A stretch of 64,000 nt of DNA from JAUIAI01 sp963732405 (GCA_963732405.1 CAVSZG010000001.1:3224001-3288000), one strand, 5' to 3'. Shown: positions 16,978 through 25,995, numbered from the stretch's first letter. The notes: generated by a model from the letters alone, not told the origin. Numbers and translations: made by a program.

Positions 16978-17106
16978 ATGCGTGGAAGCCTGCCGATCGC
17001 TGCTTTGCACATCATGCGAGAACTATTCAAGGTGTGGGATCACAACACGCCCCAAGAACAGCCCGACGGATGCAGTTGCGCGACTGGTCAGTCTCAAGAT
17101 CTTTAG
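16978..17106 (+). CDS. Possible 42-residue leader ORF upstream of the RRM gene
   Basis: ATG 16978 opens a 42-codon frame (start M-R-G-S-L-P-I-A, later M-R-E-L-F-K-V-W-D-H-N-T) ending at TAG 17104-17106, a few bases before the RRM gene start. AGGAGAGG lies 15 bases upstream, a little far; an out-of-frame GTG at 16970 is better spaced. I do not recognise the peptide. It could couple translation to the downstream gene or be chance. Confidence 0.25.
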   Translation: MRGSLPIAALHIMRELFKVWDHNTPQEQPDGCSCATGQSQDL

Positions 17107-17120
17107 GAATGACATCGTTC

Positions 17121-17438
17121 ATGGGCACAAAAATATACGTGGGCAATCTGCCCTGGCAAAGCACCGACGAACAGCTGGAGGGGCTCTTTGCGGCTCATGG
17201 CGAAGTGACCGAAGCCAAGATCGTGACCGATCGCGACACCGGCCGCTCCCGCGGATTCGGATTCGTCACCATGGCTGATGCCACGGCCGCCCAGGCAGCC
17301 ATTGCGGCCATCAACGGTCATTCCGTCGATGGCCGCAGTCTGGTTGTCAATGAGGCACACGAACAGGGTTCACGTGGTGGCGGTGGCGGTCGCCCCAGTG
17401 GGGGCAGGGGCCCCTACGGACCCCGCAACGCCCGCTGA
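17121..17438 (+). CDS. RRM-type RNA-binding protein with glycine-rich tail
   Basis: A 105-residue protein with a single RRM: RNP2 K-I-Y-V-G-N-L at residues 4-10 and RNP1 R-G-F-G-F-V at about 45-50, followed by a Gly/Arg-rich tail. Bacterial proteins of this Rbp type are often cold-induced RNA chaperones. I chose ATG 17121 because family members begin M-x-x-K-I-Y-V-G-N-L. The in-frame ATG 17109 would add four residues but sits directly on the AGGA. The long leader with a hairpin and small ORF suggests post-transcriptional control. Transcribed away from lexA. Confidence 0.92.
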   Translation: MGTKIYVGNLPWQSTDEQLEGLFAAHGEVTEAKIVTDRDTGRSRGFGFVTMADATAAQAAIAAINGHSVDGRSLVVNEAHEQGSRGGGGGRPSGGRGPYGPRNAR

Positions 17439-17553
17439 CCTCATTCAGCGTGTTATAAGCGCTGACCTGCCCTGGCAGGCCGGCGGCAGACTATGGCATC
17501 GCGCCATGCGTCGACACCCGCGTCGGCCGTCCGGTCGCGCATGAGGAGCCGCC

Positions 17554-18249
17554 ATGGGTTACACGCTGATCACCGCCAACCGGAATTATTCGAGCTGGTC
17601 GCTGCGGCCATGGCTGTTGATGAAGGCGCTCGGGATTCCGTTCGACGAACGCATCGAGCAGTTCAAGGCCGCCACCAACCATGACGCCTTTCGGGCGTTC
17701 TCGCCCACCGGCCAGGTACCCGTCCTGCTCGATGGGCAACGCACGATTCACGACTCGCTGGGCATCACGCTCTACCTGGCCGACCGTCATCCGGCGGTCT
17801 GGCCGGATGCGTCCGGGGCGGCCGACGCCCGTGCCTGGGCCCAGTGCGCGGTGGCCGAAATGCATAGCGGCTTCAGCGCGCTGCGCAACGACTGCACGAT
17901 GAACGTGGGGGTGCGCGTGCAGATGCGCCCGTCCTCGGCCGCGCTCGCCGCCAACCTGGCCAGGCTGCGCGAATTGTGGGCGCAGGGCCTGTCGCAATTC
18001 GGCGGCCCCTGGCTGGCCGGGCCACGATTCTGCGCGGCCGACGCCTTCTTCGCACCGGTGGCCTGGCGGGTGCGCACTTATGGACTGGATGTCGGCGCGG
18101 CCGGTCAGGCCTGGGTCGATCATCTCATCGATCATCCGGCCATGCGAGACTGGGAAGCCCAGGCCCTGGACGAACCCTGGCGGGAAGCCGGTCACGAAGC
18201 GGAACTCGCCGCCTGTGGCCGGATCACGGCCGATTACCGTCGGCGCTGA
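17554..18249 (+). CDS. Glutathione S-transferase family protein
   Basis: The 231-residue cytosolic GST starts at ATG 17554, preceded by GAGGAG. The thioredoxin-like N-terminal domain starts Y-T-L-I-T-A-N-R-N-Y-S-S-W-S-L-R-P-W, with a serine-rich active-site loop. The cis-proline motif is G-Q-V-P-V-L near residue 50 and D-S-L-G-I-T-L-Y-L-A is the glutathione-contacting D-S-x-x-I helix. An all-helical C domain follows, with F-C-A-A-D-A-F-F-A-P-V near residue 155. The substrate is unknown; neighbours give no clear catabolic link. Confidence 0.93.
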   Translation: MGYTLITANRNYSSWSLRPWLLMKALGIPFDERIEQFKAATNHDAFRAFSPTGQVPVLLDGQRTIHDSLGITLYLADRHPAVWPDASGAADARAWAQCAVAEMHSGFSALRNDCTMNVGVRVQMRPSSAALAANLARLRELWAQGLSQFGGPWLAGPRFCAADAFFAPVAWRVRTYGLDVGAAGQAWVDHLIDHPAMRDWEAQALDEPWREAGHEAELAACGRITADYRRR

Positions 18250-18264
18250 ACCGTCGCACATCGC

Positions 18265-19188
18265 ATGGACTCGATCACGACTGCCCGACTCTGTGGCGTC
18301 ATCGGCACCGGTGCCATGGGCGCCGGCATGGTGGCCAATCTGCTGGAACGGGGTTATCGCGTGCACATCCGCGACATCGATCCGGCTCGCGAAGCGCCCC
18401 TGGTCAAGCGCGGGGCGCTGGTTCAGCCGAACCCGCGATCGGTCATCGCCGCAGCGGCCGCGGTATTCATCGTGGTCGAGACGGCAGCCCAGATCGATGA
18501 TGTCCTGCGTGGCACCGACGGTCTGCTCGCCGGCATCCGCCCGGGCGACCCGGTGTTTCTGTGCAGCACGATCGGGCCGGTCGATGCCGAGCGTTTCGCC
18601 GCCGAGATCGTCGCGGCCGGCGGCCAGGCCATCGACGCGCCGATCTCGGGTGGGCCGGTGCGCGCGCGCGACGGATCCATGAGCATGATGCTGGCCGCCC
18701 CCTTCGCGGTGCTGGATCACACGGCAGCGCTCATCAGTGCAGTGGCCGGCCGGATCTTCCGGGTATCGGCCCGTCCCGGCGATGCGACGCGCGCGAAGCT
18801 GGCCAACAATCTGGCCGCCGGCGCCTATCTGACCGCCGCCAGCGAGGCGCTGGCCATGGCCACGAAACTCGGCCTGGATCCGGTGTTGATGCAGGGGCTC
18901 ATGGCCGCCAGTTCGGGGCAGAGCTGGATCGCCGATGACCGGCTGCCGCGTGCCCTGAACGGCCTGTGCGCACCCGTGGGCGCCGCGTTGCGGGTGCTCG
19001 ACAAGGATCTGGCGCTGGCCGTTGCCGCCGCTCAGGCCGTGGGTGCCTGCGTGCCGATGGGCGAGGTGGCGAGCCGCCGTTTTCAGGATGCCATGAAGGC
19101 GGGCCTGGGCGAACTCGATGACTCCGCCATGTACGTGCTCTATAGCGGTCGCCCGGCCGGCATCGCCGACCCGTCATCATCAGGCTGA
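18265..19188 (+). CDS. NAD(P)-dependent beta-hydroxyacid dehydrogenase (HIBADH family)
   Basis: A 307-residue member of the 3-hydroxyisobutyrate / tartronate semialdehyde reductase family. It has G-V-I-G-T-G-A-M-G-A-G-M at residues 9-20 (Rossmann G-x-G-x-x-G), a catalytic-loop motif D-A-P-I-S-G-G-P-V-R-A near residue 128, and the catalytic Lys in A-K-L-A-N-N-L near 175. The C-terminal all-helical domain has D-K-D-L-x-L-A. It oxidises or reduces a small beta-hydroxyacid; the exact substrate cannot be read from sequence. It starts 15 bases after the GST stop, possibly one transcript, and is followed by a strong terminator. Confidence 0.9.
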   Translation: MDSITTARLCGVIGTGAMGAGMVANLLERGYRVHIRDIDPAREAPLVKRGALVQPNPRSVIAAAAAVFIVVETAAQIDDVLRGTDGLLAGIRPGDPVFLCSTIGPVDAERFAAEIVAAGGQAIDAPISGGPVRARDGSMSMMLAAPFAVLDHTAALISAVAGRIFRVSARPGDATRAKLANNLAAGAYLTAASEALAMATKLGLDPVLMQGLMAASSGQSWIADDRLPRALNGLCAPVGAALRVLDKDLALAVAAAQAVGACVPMGEVASRRFQDAMKAGLGELDDSAMYVLYSGRPAGIADPSSSG

Positions 19189-19270
19189 CACATTGCCGAT
19201 GCACCATGCATGCCAGGCGATTGAACGATCGCATGGCGGATGTGACGGGTTTTCCAGCAGTGATTTGGCA

Positions 19271-19296
19271 GGGCGCGAACAGCGCCCTCTTTTTTT
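19271..19296 (+). terminator. Rho-independent terminator between GST/dehydrogenase and ETF-QO genes
   Basis: GGGCGC-GAACA-GCGCCC followed by TCTTTTTTT: a six-pair GC stem, five-base loop and T-run on the plus strand. It ends the rightward transcript. The T-run reaches into the stop codon of the convergent ETF-QO gene. Confidence 0.85.
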
Positions 19297-20947
19297 ACAT
19301 GTTCGGGTAGTTGGGGCCGCCACCGCCCTCGGGCACGACCCAGACGATGTTCTGCATCGGATCCTTGATGTCGCAGGTCTTGCAATGCACGCAGTTCTGC
19401 GCATTGATCTGCAGCCGGTCCGCGCCGCTCGCATCATCCTTCACGTATTCGTAAACCCCGGCCGGGCAGTATCTGGCCTCGGGCCCGGCAAAGGTCTGAA
19501 GGTTGTGCCTGACCGGCACCTCGGGATCTCTGAGGGTCAGGTGGGCGGGCTGGTTCTCTTCATGATTGGTATTCGAGATGAATACCGACGACAGTTTGTC
19601 GAAGCTGATCCGGCCGTCAGGTTTGGGATAGCTGATCGGCGTGCACTGTGCGGCCGGCAGCAGGTAGGCATGGTCGGGCTTGGTGGTGTGCCAGGTGAAG
19701 GGCGCCTTGCCGCGCAACACCATCTGATCGATGCCCACCAGCACGCTACCGGCATACAGGCCCTTGGCCATCATCGGCTTGAAATTACGCCCGCGATGCA
19801 ACTCTTCGTGCAACCACGACTGCTCGAAGGCTGTTGGATAGGCCGTCAATTCGTCATGCGAGCGATCGGCACCCACGGCATCGAAGGCTGCCTCGGCGGC
19901 CATCATGCCCGACTTGATCGCGGCATGGCTGCCCTTGATGCGCGAGGCATTCAGAAATCCCGCCTCGCAACCGATCAGCACGCCACCTGGGAAGACGAGC
20001 CTGGGCAGGCAGCTCAGACCGCCGGCCGTGATCGCCCTCGCCCCATAGGCGATGCGCTTGCCCCCCTCGAAGAAACCGCGGATCGACGGATGGGTCTTGT
20101 AGCGCTGGAATTCGTCGAAGGGCGACAGATACGGATTGGCATAGCCCAGGCCGATCACATACCCGACCGCGACCTGATGGTTCTCCAGATGATAGAGAAA
20201 CGAACCGCCGTAGGTGTCGTTGGGCAGCGGCCAGCCGGCGGTGTGAATCACCAGGCCGGGCTTGTGCTTGGCCGGATCGATCTCCCAGAGTTCCTTGAGG
20301 CCGATCGCATAACTCTGCGGATCGCGTCCCGCATCGAGTTTGTAGCGGGCGATGAGTTGCTTGCCCAGATGGCCGCGGCTGCCCTCGGCGAACATCGTGT
20401 AACGCGCCAGCAGTTCGATGCCGGGCTGAAAGGCCTCGGTGGGTTCGCCATCCTTGCCGATGCCCATGTTGCCCGTGGCCACACCGCGCACCGCTCCCTG
20501 CTCGTTGTAGAGGATCTCGGCAGCGGCGAAGCCGGGATAGATCTCCACGCCCAGTGCCTCGGCCTGTTCGCCCAGCCAGCGCACGACATTGGCCAGGCTC
20601 ACCACATAGTTCCCATGATTGGTGAAGCAGGGCGGCAGCATGACATTGGGCACGGCACGAGAACTGTTTTCGGTGAGGAACAGAAATCGATCCTCGCTGA
20701 CCGGTGTATGCAGGGGCGCGCCCTGGCTCTGCCAGTCGGGTAACAGTTCGGTGATCGCGCGCGGGTCCATCACGGCCCCTGACAGGGTGTGGGCGCCGAT
20801 CTCCGAGCCCTTTTCGATCACGCACACCCCCAGCTCGCGCGACTGCGCGCTCGCCAGTTGTTTGAGGCGGATGGCGGCGGCCAGGCCGGCGGGTCCGCCG
20901 CCCACGATCACCACATCGAATTCCATTGCTTCGCGTTCAGTTGCCAT
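19295..20947 (-). CDS. Electron transfer flavoprotein-ubiquinone oxidoreductase
   Basis: A 550-residue inner-membrane-associated FAD/[4Fe-4S] enzyme that passes electrons from ETF (fed by acyl-CoA dehydrogenases) to ubiquinone. The FAD site is V-V-I-V-G-G-G-P-A-G-L near residues 12-22. A second FAD region, G-V-L-I-G-C-E-A-G-F-L-N, lies near 330. The C-terminal cluster ligands are C-P-A-G-V-Y-E-Y and N-C-V-H-C-K-T-C-D-I-K-D-P near 500-520. Start 20947 is preferred because GGGGGA lies just upstream; an internal ATG at 20926 also fits the family. No etfAB genes are adjacent. Ends convergent at the terminator. Confidence 0.96.
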   Translation of the reverse strand: MATEREAMEFDVVIVGGGPAGLAAAIRLKQLASAQSRELGVCVIEKGSEIGAHTLSGAVMDPRAITELLPDWQSQGAPLHTPVSEDRFLFLTENSSRAVPNVMLPPCFTNHGNYVVSLANVVRWLGEQAEALGVEIYPGFAAAEILYNEQGAVRGVATGNMGIGKDGEPTEAFQPGIELLARYTMFAEGSRGHLGKQLIARYKLDAGRDPQSYAIGLKELWEIDPAKHKPGLVIHTAGWPLPNDTYGGSFLYHLENHQVAVGYVIGLGYANPYLSPFDEFQRYKTHPSIRGFFEGGKRIAYGARAITAGGLSCLPRLVFPGGVLIGCEAGFLNASRIKGSHAAIKSGMMAAEAAFDAVGADRSHDELTAYPTAFEQSWLHEELHRGRNFKPMMAKGLYAGSVLVGIDQMVLRGKAPFTWHTTKPDHAYLLPAAQCTPISYPKPDGRISFDKLSSVFISNTNHEENQPAHLTLRDPEVPVRHNLQTFAGPEARYCPAGVYEYVKDDASGADRLQINAQNCVHCKTCDIKDPMQNIVWVVPEGGGGPNYPNM

Positions 20948-21060
20948 CGAGTCCCCCGGGGGTGCCTGCCATCATCCCTCATTGTCGCGGATTCGTCGCC
21001 GGCGGCGCAAACCGATACCATCGACCCATTCACATCCATGACCGACATCAGGAGATTGCA

Positions 21061-21834
21061 GTGACCATCAGCCTCGATCTGTCAGGCAAAACCGCCTTCG
21101 TGACCGGGGCATCCAGTGGCCTTGGCACCCGCTTCGCCCGGGTGCTCGCCGACAATGGCGCGCACGTCGTGCTGGCCTCACGCCGCGAAGACCGGCTCAA
21201 GGAGTTGCGTGCCGAAATCGAGGCCGCTGGCGGCGCGGCCAGCGTCGTCCCGCTCGACGTCACCTCGTTCGACTCGATCCATGCGGCGGTAATCCAGGCC
21301 GAGGAGGCCGTGGGAGCCATCGACATCCTGGTCAACAACAGCGGCGTGAGCGCCACCGCCCGGCTCATCGACGTGAAACCTGCTGATTACGATTTCATCT
21401 TCAACACCAACACGCGCGGCGCCTTCTTCGTGGCCCAGGCCGTCGCGATGCGCATGCTGATGCGCGCCAAGGATCAACCCGAGCGGCATGCCCGCATCAT
21501 CAACATCGCCTCGATGGCCGGTCTCAAGGTGCTCTCGCAGATCGGTGTCTATTGCATGAGCAAGGCGGCCGTGGTGCAGATGACCAAGGCGATGGCACTT
21601 GAATGGGGGCGTTACGGTATCAATGTCAATGCGATCTGCCCCGGTTATATCCGCACCGAGATCAACGAGCATCACTGGGAAACCGAGGCCGGTCAGCGGC
21701 TGATCCAGATGCTGCCGCGCAAGCGCGTGGGCTCGCCCGAAGACCTTGACGGCCTGCTGCTGTTGCTCTGCTCGGACCAGTCGCGGTTCATCAATGGCGC
21801 GGTGATCGCCGCCGATGACGGCTTCGGTGTCTGA
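21061..21834 (+). CDS. SDR-family oxidoreductase
   Basis: A classical short-chain dehydrogenase of 257 residues. It starts at GTG 21061 with AGGAG 6 bases upstream; longer in-frame readings upstream have no support. T-G-A-S-S-G-L-G at residues 16-23 binds NAD(P), N-N-S-G is the structural motif, and the catalytic set is S (…I-A-S-M-A-G) and Y-C-M-S-K. C-P-G-Y-I-R-T-E follows. Only 6 bases separate it from the P450 gene, so they probably work in one pathway, for example oxidation of an alcohol or ketone product. The substrate is unknown. Confidence 0.92.
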   Translation: MTISLDLSGKTAFVTGASSGLGTRFARVLADNGAHVVLASRREDRLKELRAEIEAAGGAASVVPLDVTSFDSIHAAVIQAEEAVGAIDILVNNSGVSATARLIDVKPADYDFIFNTNTRGAFFVAQAVAMRMLMRAKDQPERHARIINIASMAGLKVLSQIGVYCMSKAAVVQMTKAMALEWGRYGINVNAICPGYIRTEINEHHWETEAGQRLIQMLPRKRVGSPEDLDGLLLLLCSDQSRFINGAVIAADDGFGV

Positions 21835-21840
21835 CGTCCC

Positions 21841-23091
21841 GTGAGCCCGTCCGCCCCGTCGCAGTCGGCAAAGGATAGCCTGCCCGATATCGCCGGATTC
21901 GATATCTCGGTCGTGCCGCCGGCATTCCACGATGATCCCTATCCCTGGTATGTGGCGCTGCGCGAGCAGGCGCCGCGCCACCGCATGCCCAATGGCAGCA
22001 TTTTCCTGACCCGTCATGCCGACCTCATCGCCTGTTATCGCGATCCGGCGGCCAGCTCGGACAAGCGTGTGGAATTCGCCCCCAAGTTTGGCGACTCACC
22101 CCTGTTCGAGCATCACACGACCAGCCTCGTATTCAATGATCCGCCTCTGCATACCCGTGTGCGCCGGCTGATCATGGGCGCGGTGAATCAGCGTGCGATC
22201 ACGCGCATGCAACCCGGCCTGACCGCCCTGGTCGACCGCTTGCTCGACGCGATGGCGGCTCGCGGCCGGGTCGACCTGATCGGCGAATTCGCCGCTGCGA
22301 TTCCGATCGACGTGATCGGCAATCTGCTGGCCATCCCGGTGCCCGAGCGGGCACCGCTGCGCAACTGGTCGCTGGCGATTCTGGGCGCGCTCGAACCGGC
22401 GCCCGACGCGCACGCGCTGGCCTGGGGCAATGAATCGGTGACCGAATTCTCGGCCTATCTGCGCGAGCTGATCGCCGCGCGCCGCCGCCATCCACTGAAT
22501 CCGGATGAAGACGTGCTCAGCCGGCTCATCCTGGGTGAGTCGGCCGACGGCGAACGGCTCACCGAACACGAACTCATCCATCAGTGCATCTTTCTGCTCA
22601 ACGCCGGCCACGAAACCACCGCCAACCTGATCGGCAACGGCCTGTGGTTACTGATGCAGCATCCGGGTGAGCAGCAACGTTTGCGCGACGACATGGGCTT
22701 GCTCAACCGGGCCATCGAGGAGATGCTGCGCGTCGAAGGGCCGATCCAGCTCAATAACCGTCGCCTGCTCAGCGCAAGCGAGATCGGCGGCGAACGTTTC
22801 GAGGCGGGCACTCTGATGACGCTGTGCATCGGCGCGGCCAATCGCGATCCGGCCGAGTTCGAGCAGGCCGAACGCTTCGATGTGGCTCGCCATCCCAACC
22901 GGCATGTGGCCTTCGGTCACTCCGACCATGCCTGCGTGGGCATGAATGTGGCGCGCGCCGAAGGCCGGATCGCCATCGGCCGTCTGCTCGACCGGTTTGC
23001 CCGGATCGAGCCCGATGGTGAACCGGAACGCGACCGGCGCGTGCGGTTTCGCGGCTTTCGCCGACTGCCGGTGCGCGTGTCGGCGCGCTGA
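21841..23091 (+). CDS. Cytochrome P450
   Basis: A soluble bacterial P450 of 416 residues starting at GTG 21841. The I-helix is A-G-H-E-T-T near residue 258 (acid-alcohol pair for O2 activation). The K-helix E-x-x-R is in E-E-M-L-R near 295, and the haem loop F-G-H-S-D-H-A-C-V-G-M near 360-370 contains the cysteine ligand. It is most like the class I CYP families of proteobacteria that need a ferredoxin and reductase; none is nearby. It forms a pair with the SDR gene. Confidence 0.94.
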   Translation: MSPSAPSQSAKDSLPDIAGFDISVVPPAFHDDPYPWYVALREQAPRHRMPNGSIFLTRHADLIACYRDPAASSDKRVEFAPKFGDSPLFEHHTTSLVFNDPPLHTRVRRLIMGAVNQRAITRMQPGLTALVDRLLDAMAARGRVDLIGEFAAAIPIDVIGNLLAIPVPERAPLRNWSLAILGALEPAPDAHALAWGNESVTEFSAYLRELIAARRRHPLNPDEDVLSRLILGESADGERLTEHELIHQCIFLLNAGHETTANLIGNGLWLLMQHPGEQQRLRDDMGLLNRAIEEMLRVEGPIQLNNRRLLSASEIGGERFEAGTLMTLCIGAANRDPAEFEQAERFDVARHPNRHVAFGHSDHACVGMNVARAEGRIAIGRLLDRFARIEPDGEPERDRRVRFRGFRRLPVRVSAR

Positions 23092-23100
23092 GCCAGTCGG

Positions 23101-24354
23101 TCAGGGCCGGCCGGTCACCGCGCCGTAGACCAGGCTGCGCAGCGCTTCACGCAAGGGCACGCGGTGCTTGGGTGATTGCAGCATCTGCAGGATGATGATC
23201 TTTTCCTTCGGGTCGGCCACATAGTAGGTGCCCCCGGCGCCACCCCAGTTGTATTCGCCTTCATTGCCCATGAATGGCGACACGCCCACCGTATTGCGCA
23301 CCGCGAAGCCCAGGCCAAATCCATAACCCGAGCCCGGCAGATAGTATTTTCCCGGCCCGATGCTGCCCAGGTGATCGGCGGTCATGAATTCAACCGTATC
23401 GGGCGAGAGGAGCCGCACACCATCGAGCTCACCACCATTCATGAGCATCAGGGCGAAGCGCGCATAGTCGTGCATGGTGGACAGCAGACCGCCGCCACCG
23501 CTCTCCCATTTCTGCGCCGTCCGCGGGTCGAACATGGCCAAATTGCCGATCATGCGGTCGTCGGCATTGGGCTCGGCGATGCGGGCATGGTCGGCGGCAT
23601 TGCTCACGCTGAACCGGGTGTCCTTCATGCCCAGCGGATCGAAGACCCGGGCCTTCATGACCTCGCCCAGACTCCTGCCTTCGATGCGTTCGATCACCGC
23701 ACCCAGAATATCGGTGGCGTAACTGTATTCCCAGACTTCCCCGGGATGATGCTCGAGCGGCAGTCCGCCCAGCAAGGCCGCGAAATCCAGGTTGTTCAGG
23801 TCGCCACGGCTCGCCAATGCATCCTTGAGCACCTCGCGCGCCGGTCCCGTGCCAAAAAAGCCGTAGGTGAGCCCGGCCGTGTGGCGGATCAGGTCATGCA
23901 CCGTCATGGCCCGTTTGGCCGGTTCGGTCTGGATCTTGCCGTCGGCGGTTTTGCCCGTTGCAACCGTCATGGTCTTGAACTCGGGCAGATAAGTATGCAC
24001 GGGATGAGACAGACCAAGCCGGCCTTCCTCCACCAGCATCATCGCGACCACCGAGGTGATCGGTTTGCTCATCGAATAGATCCGGAAGATCGTGTCTTCC
24101 GACATTGGCTCGCCGCCCGCCGTGCGCCGGCCCAGGCTGGATGAGTAGGCGATCTGTCCGTTGCGCAGAATCATCGTGACCGAGCCGGGAAAGTCGCCCG
24201 CGGTGATCCGCTTTTGCATGTAGTCGTCCAGTCGCTGCAGTCGCGCCGCTGAAAACCCCAGTGAAACCGGGTCGGCACGCGGAATATCGGCAGCAAACAG
24301 ACTGGCCGAGCAGAGCGCCAGCGCACCCGCAGCCATCCGAATCAAGCACTTCAT
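23101..24354 (-). CDS. Exported serine hydrolase, beta-lactamase class C fold (EstB-like)
   Basis: A 417-residue precursor with a Sec signal (M-K-C-L-I-R-M-A-A-G-A-L-A-L…, cleavage near A-F-A/A-D). The nucleophile motif is S-M-S-K (S-x-x-K) near residue 97 and the Y-S-Y motif, in the Y-x-N position, is near 205 (E-Y-S-Y-A-T-D). The W-G-G-A-G-G-T stretch near 370 takes the place of the K-T-G box. That pattern is typical of esterases and transesterases of the beta-lactamase family, more than of true beta-lactamases. Convergent with the P450 gene. Confidence 0.9.
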   Translation of the reverse strand: MKCLIRMAAGALALCSASLFAADIPRADPVSLGFSAARLQRLDDYMQKRITAGDFPGSVTMILRNGQIAYSSSLGRRTAGGEPMSEDTIFRIYSMSKPITSVVAMMLVEEGRLGLSHPVHTYLPEFKTMTVATGKTADGKIQTEPAKRAMTVHDLIRHTAGLTYGFFGTGPAREVLKDALASRGDLNNLDFAALLGGLPLEHHPGEVWEYSYATDILGAVIERIEGRSLGEVMKARVFDPLGMKDTRFSVSNAADHARIAEPNADDRMIGNLAMFDPRTAQKWESGGGGLLSTMHDYARFALMLMNGGELDGVRLLSPDTVEFMTADHLGSIGPGKYYLPGSGYGFGLGFAVRNTVGVSPFMGNEGEYNWGGAGGTYYVADPKEKIIILQMLQSPKHRVPLREALRSLVYGAVTGRP

Positions 24355-24482
24355 CGCATCGTCTCCTCATTGAAATTGAGTCTTATCAGCCCGGGGCCGA
24401 TGGCACCCGGGTCTGCCGCACCCGGGCGATCGGCCGTCAGGCTCGTGGCGCCAGACCGCTCGGTGACGATTCGGGGACTGGC

Positions 24483-25136
24483 TCAGGCCAGCGCCGAGAC
24501 ATCAACCGGGCAACCCGATTTGGCAATGATGTCATTCGCTGTGACGCCGGGGGCGGTTTCGAGCAGCCTGAGGCCTCGATCGGTCACCTCGAGCACGCCC
24601 AGGTCGGTGATGATGAGGTCGACCACGCCCACCCCGGTAAGGGGCAGATCACATTGTTCCAGCAGCTTCTTGCTTTCGGTGCCGTCCTTGGCCCGGGCGA
24701 CATGTTCCATCAGCACGATGACCCGCCCCACGCCCGCGACCAGATCCATGGCACCGCCCATGCCCTTGACCATCTTGCCCGGAATCATCCAGTTGGCCAG
24801 ATCGCCGGTCTGGCTGACCTGCATGGCGCCCAGGATGGCCAGGTTGATCTTGCCGCCGCGAATCATCGCAAACGAGTCGGCACTGGAAAAGATCGAGGAG
24901 CCGGGCAGGGTGGTGACGGTCTGCTTGCCTGCATTGATCAGATCGGGGTCGACTTCATCTTCCGTCGGAAACGGGCCGATGCCGAGCAGGCCGTTTTCGC
25001 TCTGCAACCAGACCTCCATGCCGGCCGGCACATGATTGGCCACCAGGGTGGGCAGGCCGATGCCCAGATTGACGTAGTAACCATCGCGCAGCTCGCGCGC
25101 CGCGCGGGCTGCCATTTCATCGCGTGTCCATGCCAT
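24483..25136 (-). CDS. scoB: 3-oxoacid CoA-transferase subunit B
   Basis: A 217-residue beta subunit beginning at ATG 25136 (M-A-W-T-R-D-E-M), not at the longer upstream frame. The catalytic glutamate is in Q-S-E-N-G-L-L-G near residue 50. G-G-H/K-x-D-L-type G-G-A-M-D-L and the P-L-T-G-x-G-V-V-D motif fit succinyl-CoA:3-ketoacid CoA-transferase. It transfers CoA between succinate and acetoacetate or another 3-oxoacid. Lies 11 bases after scoA; the two subunits form one enzyme. The related pcaIJ/atoDA enzymes cannot be excluded. Confidence 0.9.
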   Translation of the reverse strand: MAWTRDEMAARAARELRDGYYVNLGIGLPTLVANHVPAGMEVWLQSENGLLGIGPFPTEDEVDPDLINAGKQTVTTLPGSSIFSSADSFAMIRGGKINLAILGAMQVSQTGDLANWMIPGKMVKGMGGAMDLVAGVGRVIVLMEHVARAKDGTESKKLLEQCDLPLTGVGVVDLIITDLGVLEVTDRGLRLLETAPGVTANDIIAKSGCPVDVSALA

Positions 25137-25147
25137 GTGCGTTGTCC

Positions 25148-25846
25148 TCAGGCGGTCCGAACGGTGCGCTGTTCGATGCGCTTTTCGGGATTGGGGTTGT
25201 GAACGATCCGGTGAACGTAGATGCCCGGCAGATGAATACTGTCGGGATCGAGCGAACCGGTGGCGACGATGTTCTCGACTTCGACCACGCAGATCTTGCC
25301 GGCCATCGCCACATTCGGGTTGAAGTTGCGCGCGGTGCGACGGAAGATCAGATTGCCGCTGCGGTCGGCCTCCCAGGCCTTGACCAGAGCGATATCGGGC
25401 TGCAGCGATCGCTCCATCACATAGTGCCGGCCGTCGAACTCGCGGGATTCCTTGCCCTGCGCAACGATCGTGCCGTAGCCGGTCTGGGTGAAAAACGCCG
25501 GGATTCCGGCTCCACCCGCCCGCAGCTTCTCGGCCAGCGTGCCTTGCGGGGTGAACTCCAGCTCGAGTTCGCCGGCCAGGTATTGGCGCTCGAACTCCTT
25601 GTTCTCGCCCACATAACTGGCGATCATCTTGCGGATCTGGCGGGTGGCCAGCAACTGGCCCAGACCAAAACCGTCGACGCCGGCATTGTTGGAAATACAG
25701 GTGAGCTGCTTCACGCCCGAGTCGCGCAGCGCGGCGATCAGGGCCTCTGGAATACCGCAAAGCCCGAAGCCGCCGACCGCGATCATCTGTCCGTCGCGAA
25801 CGATGTCGGCCAGCGCAGCCTGGGCGCTTGGATAAATCTTGCTCAT
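25148..25846 (-). CDS. scoA: 3-oxoacid CoA-transferase subunit A
   Basis: A 232-residue alpha subunit with the CoA-transferase signature D-G-Q-M-I-A-V-G-G-F-G-L-C-G-I-P near residues 17-32 and N-N-A-G-V-D-G-F-G-L-G. R-T-A-R-N-F-N-P-N-V-A lies near 165. Forms the heteromer with the downstream scoB product. Transcribed leftwards, divergent from pyrG. Confidence 0.92.
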   Translation of the reverse strand: MSKIYPSAQAALADIVRDGQMIAVGGFGLCGIPEALIAALRDSGVKQLTCISNNAGVDGFGLGQLLATRQIRKMIASYVGENKEFERQYLAGELELEFTPQGTLAEKLRAGGAGIPAFFTQTGYGTIVAQGKESREFDGRHYVMERSLQPDIALVKAWEADRSGNLIFRRTARNFNPNVAMAGKICVVEVENIVATGSLDPDSIHLPGIYVHRIVHNPNPEKRIEQRTVRTA

Positions 25847-25995
25847 GTTGGAATACCCGTGGAGTGCCGACCGGAGACGTCAGGCGGATTAGGCGGTGCC
25901 CGGTCGATTATAGGGGCCATCGCCGGCCGGGCCGGGCAGCCCGATGCCGTGTCCGGGTGGACACGCCGGCGAGCCGGGTCGATTTTGATGGGGGC

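Larger units (their letters stand above)
16725..17120. other. Intergenic region between lexA and the RRM gene
   Basis: About 400 bases separating divergent genes. It holds the LexA box, a weak promoter candidate for the rightward gene (TTTCCA at 16903, TAGTAT at 16928, spacing 19), a small C-rich/G-rich hairpin (CCCT-TAAC-AGGG core around 16943-16954) followed by AGGAGAGG, and a possible 42-residue leader ORF (16978-17106). The RRM gene therefore has a long 5' leader of perhaps 180 bases. Confidence 0.5.

Noticed and set aside
23101..24354. True class C beta-lactamase
   Set aside because: Has S-x-x-K but the later motifs are those of EstB-like esterases and no AmpR-type regulator is nearby, so a resistance role is not supported.
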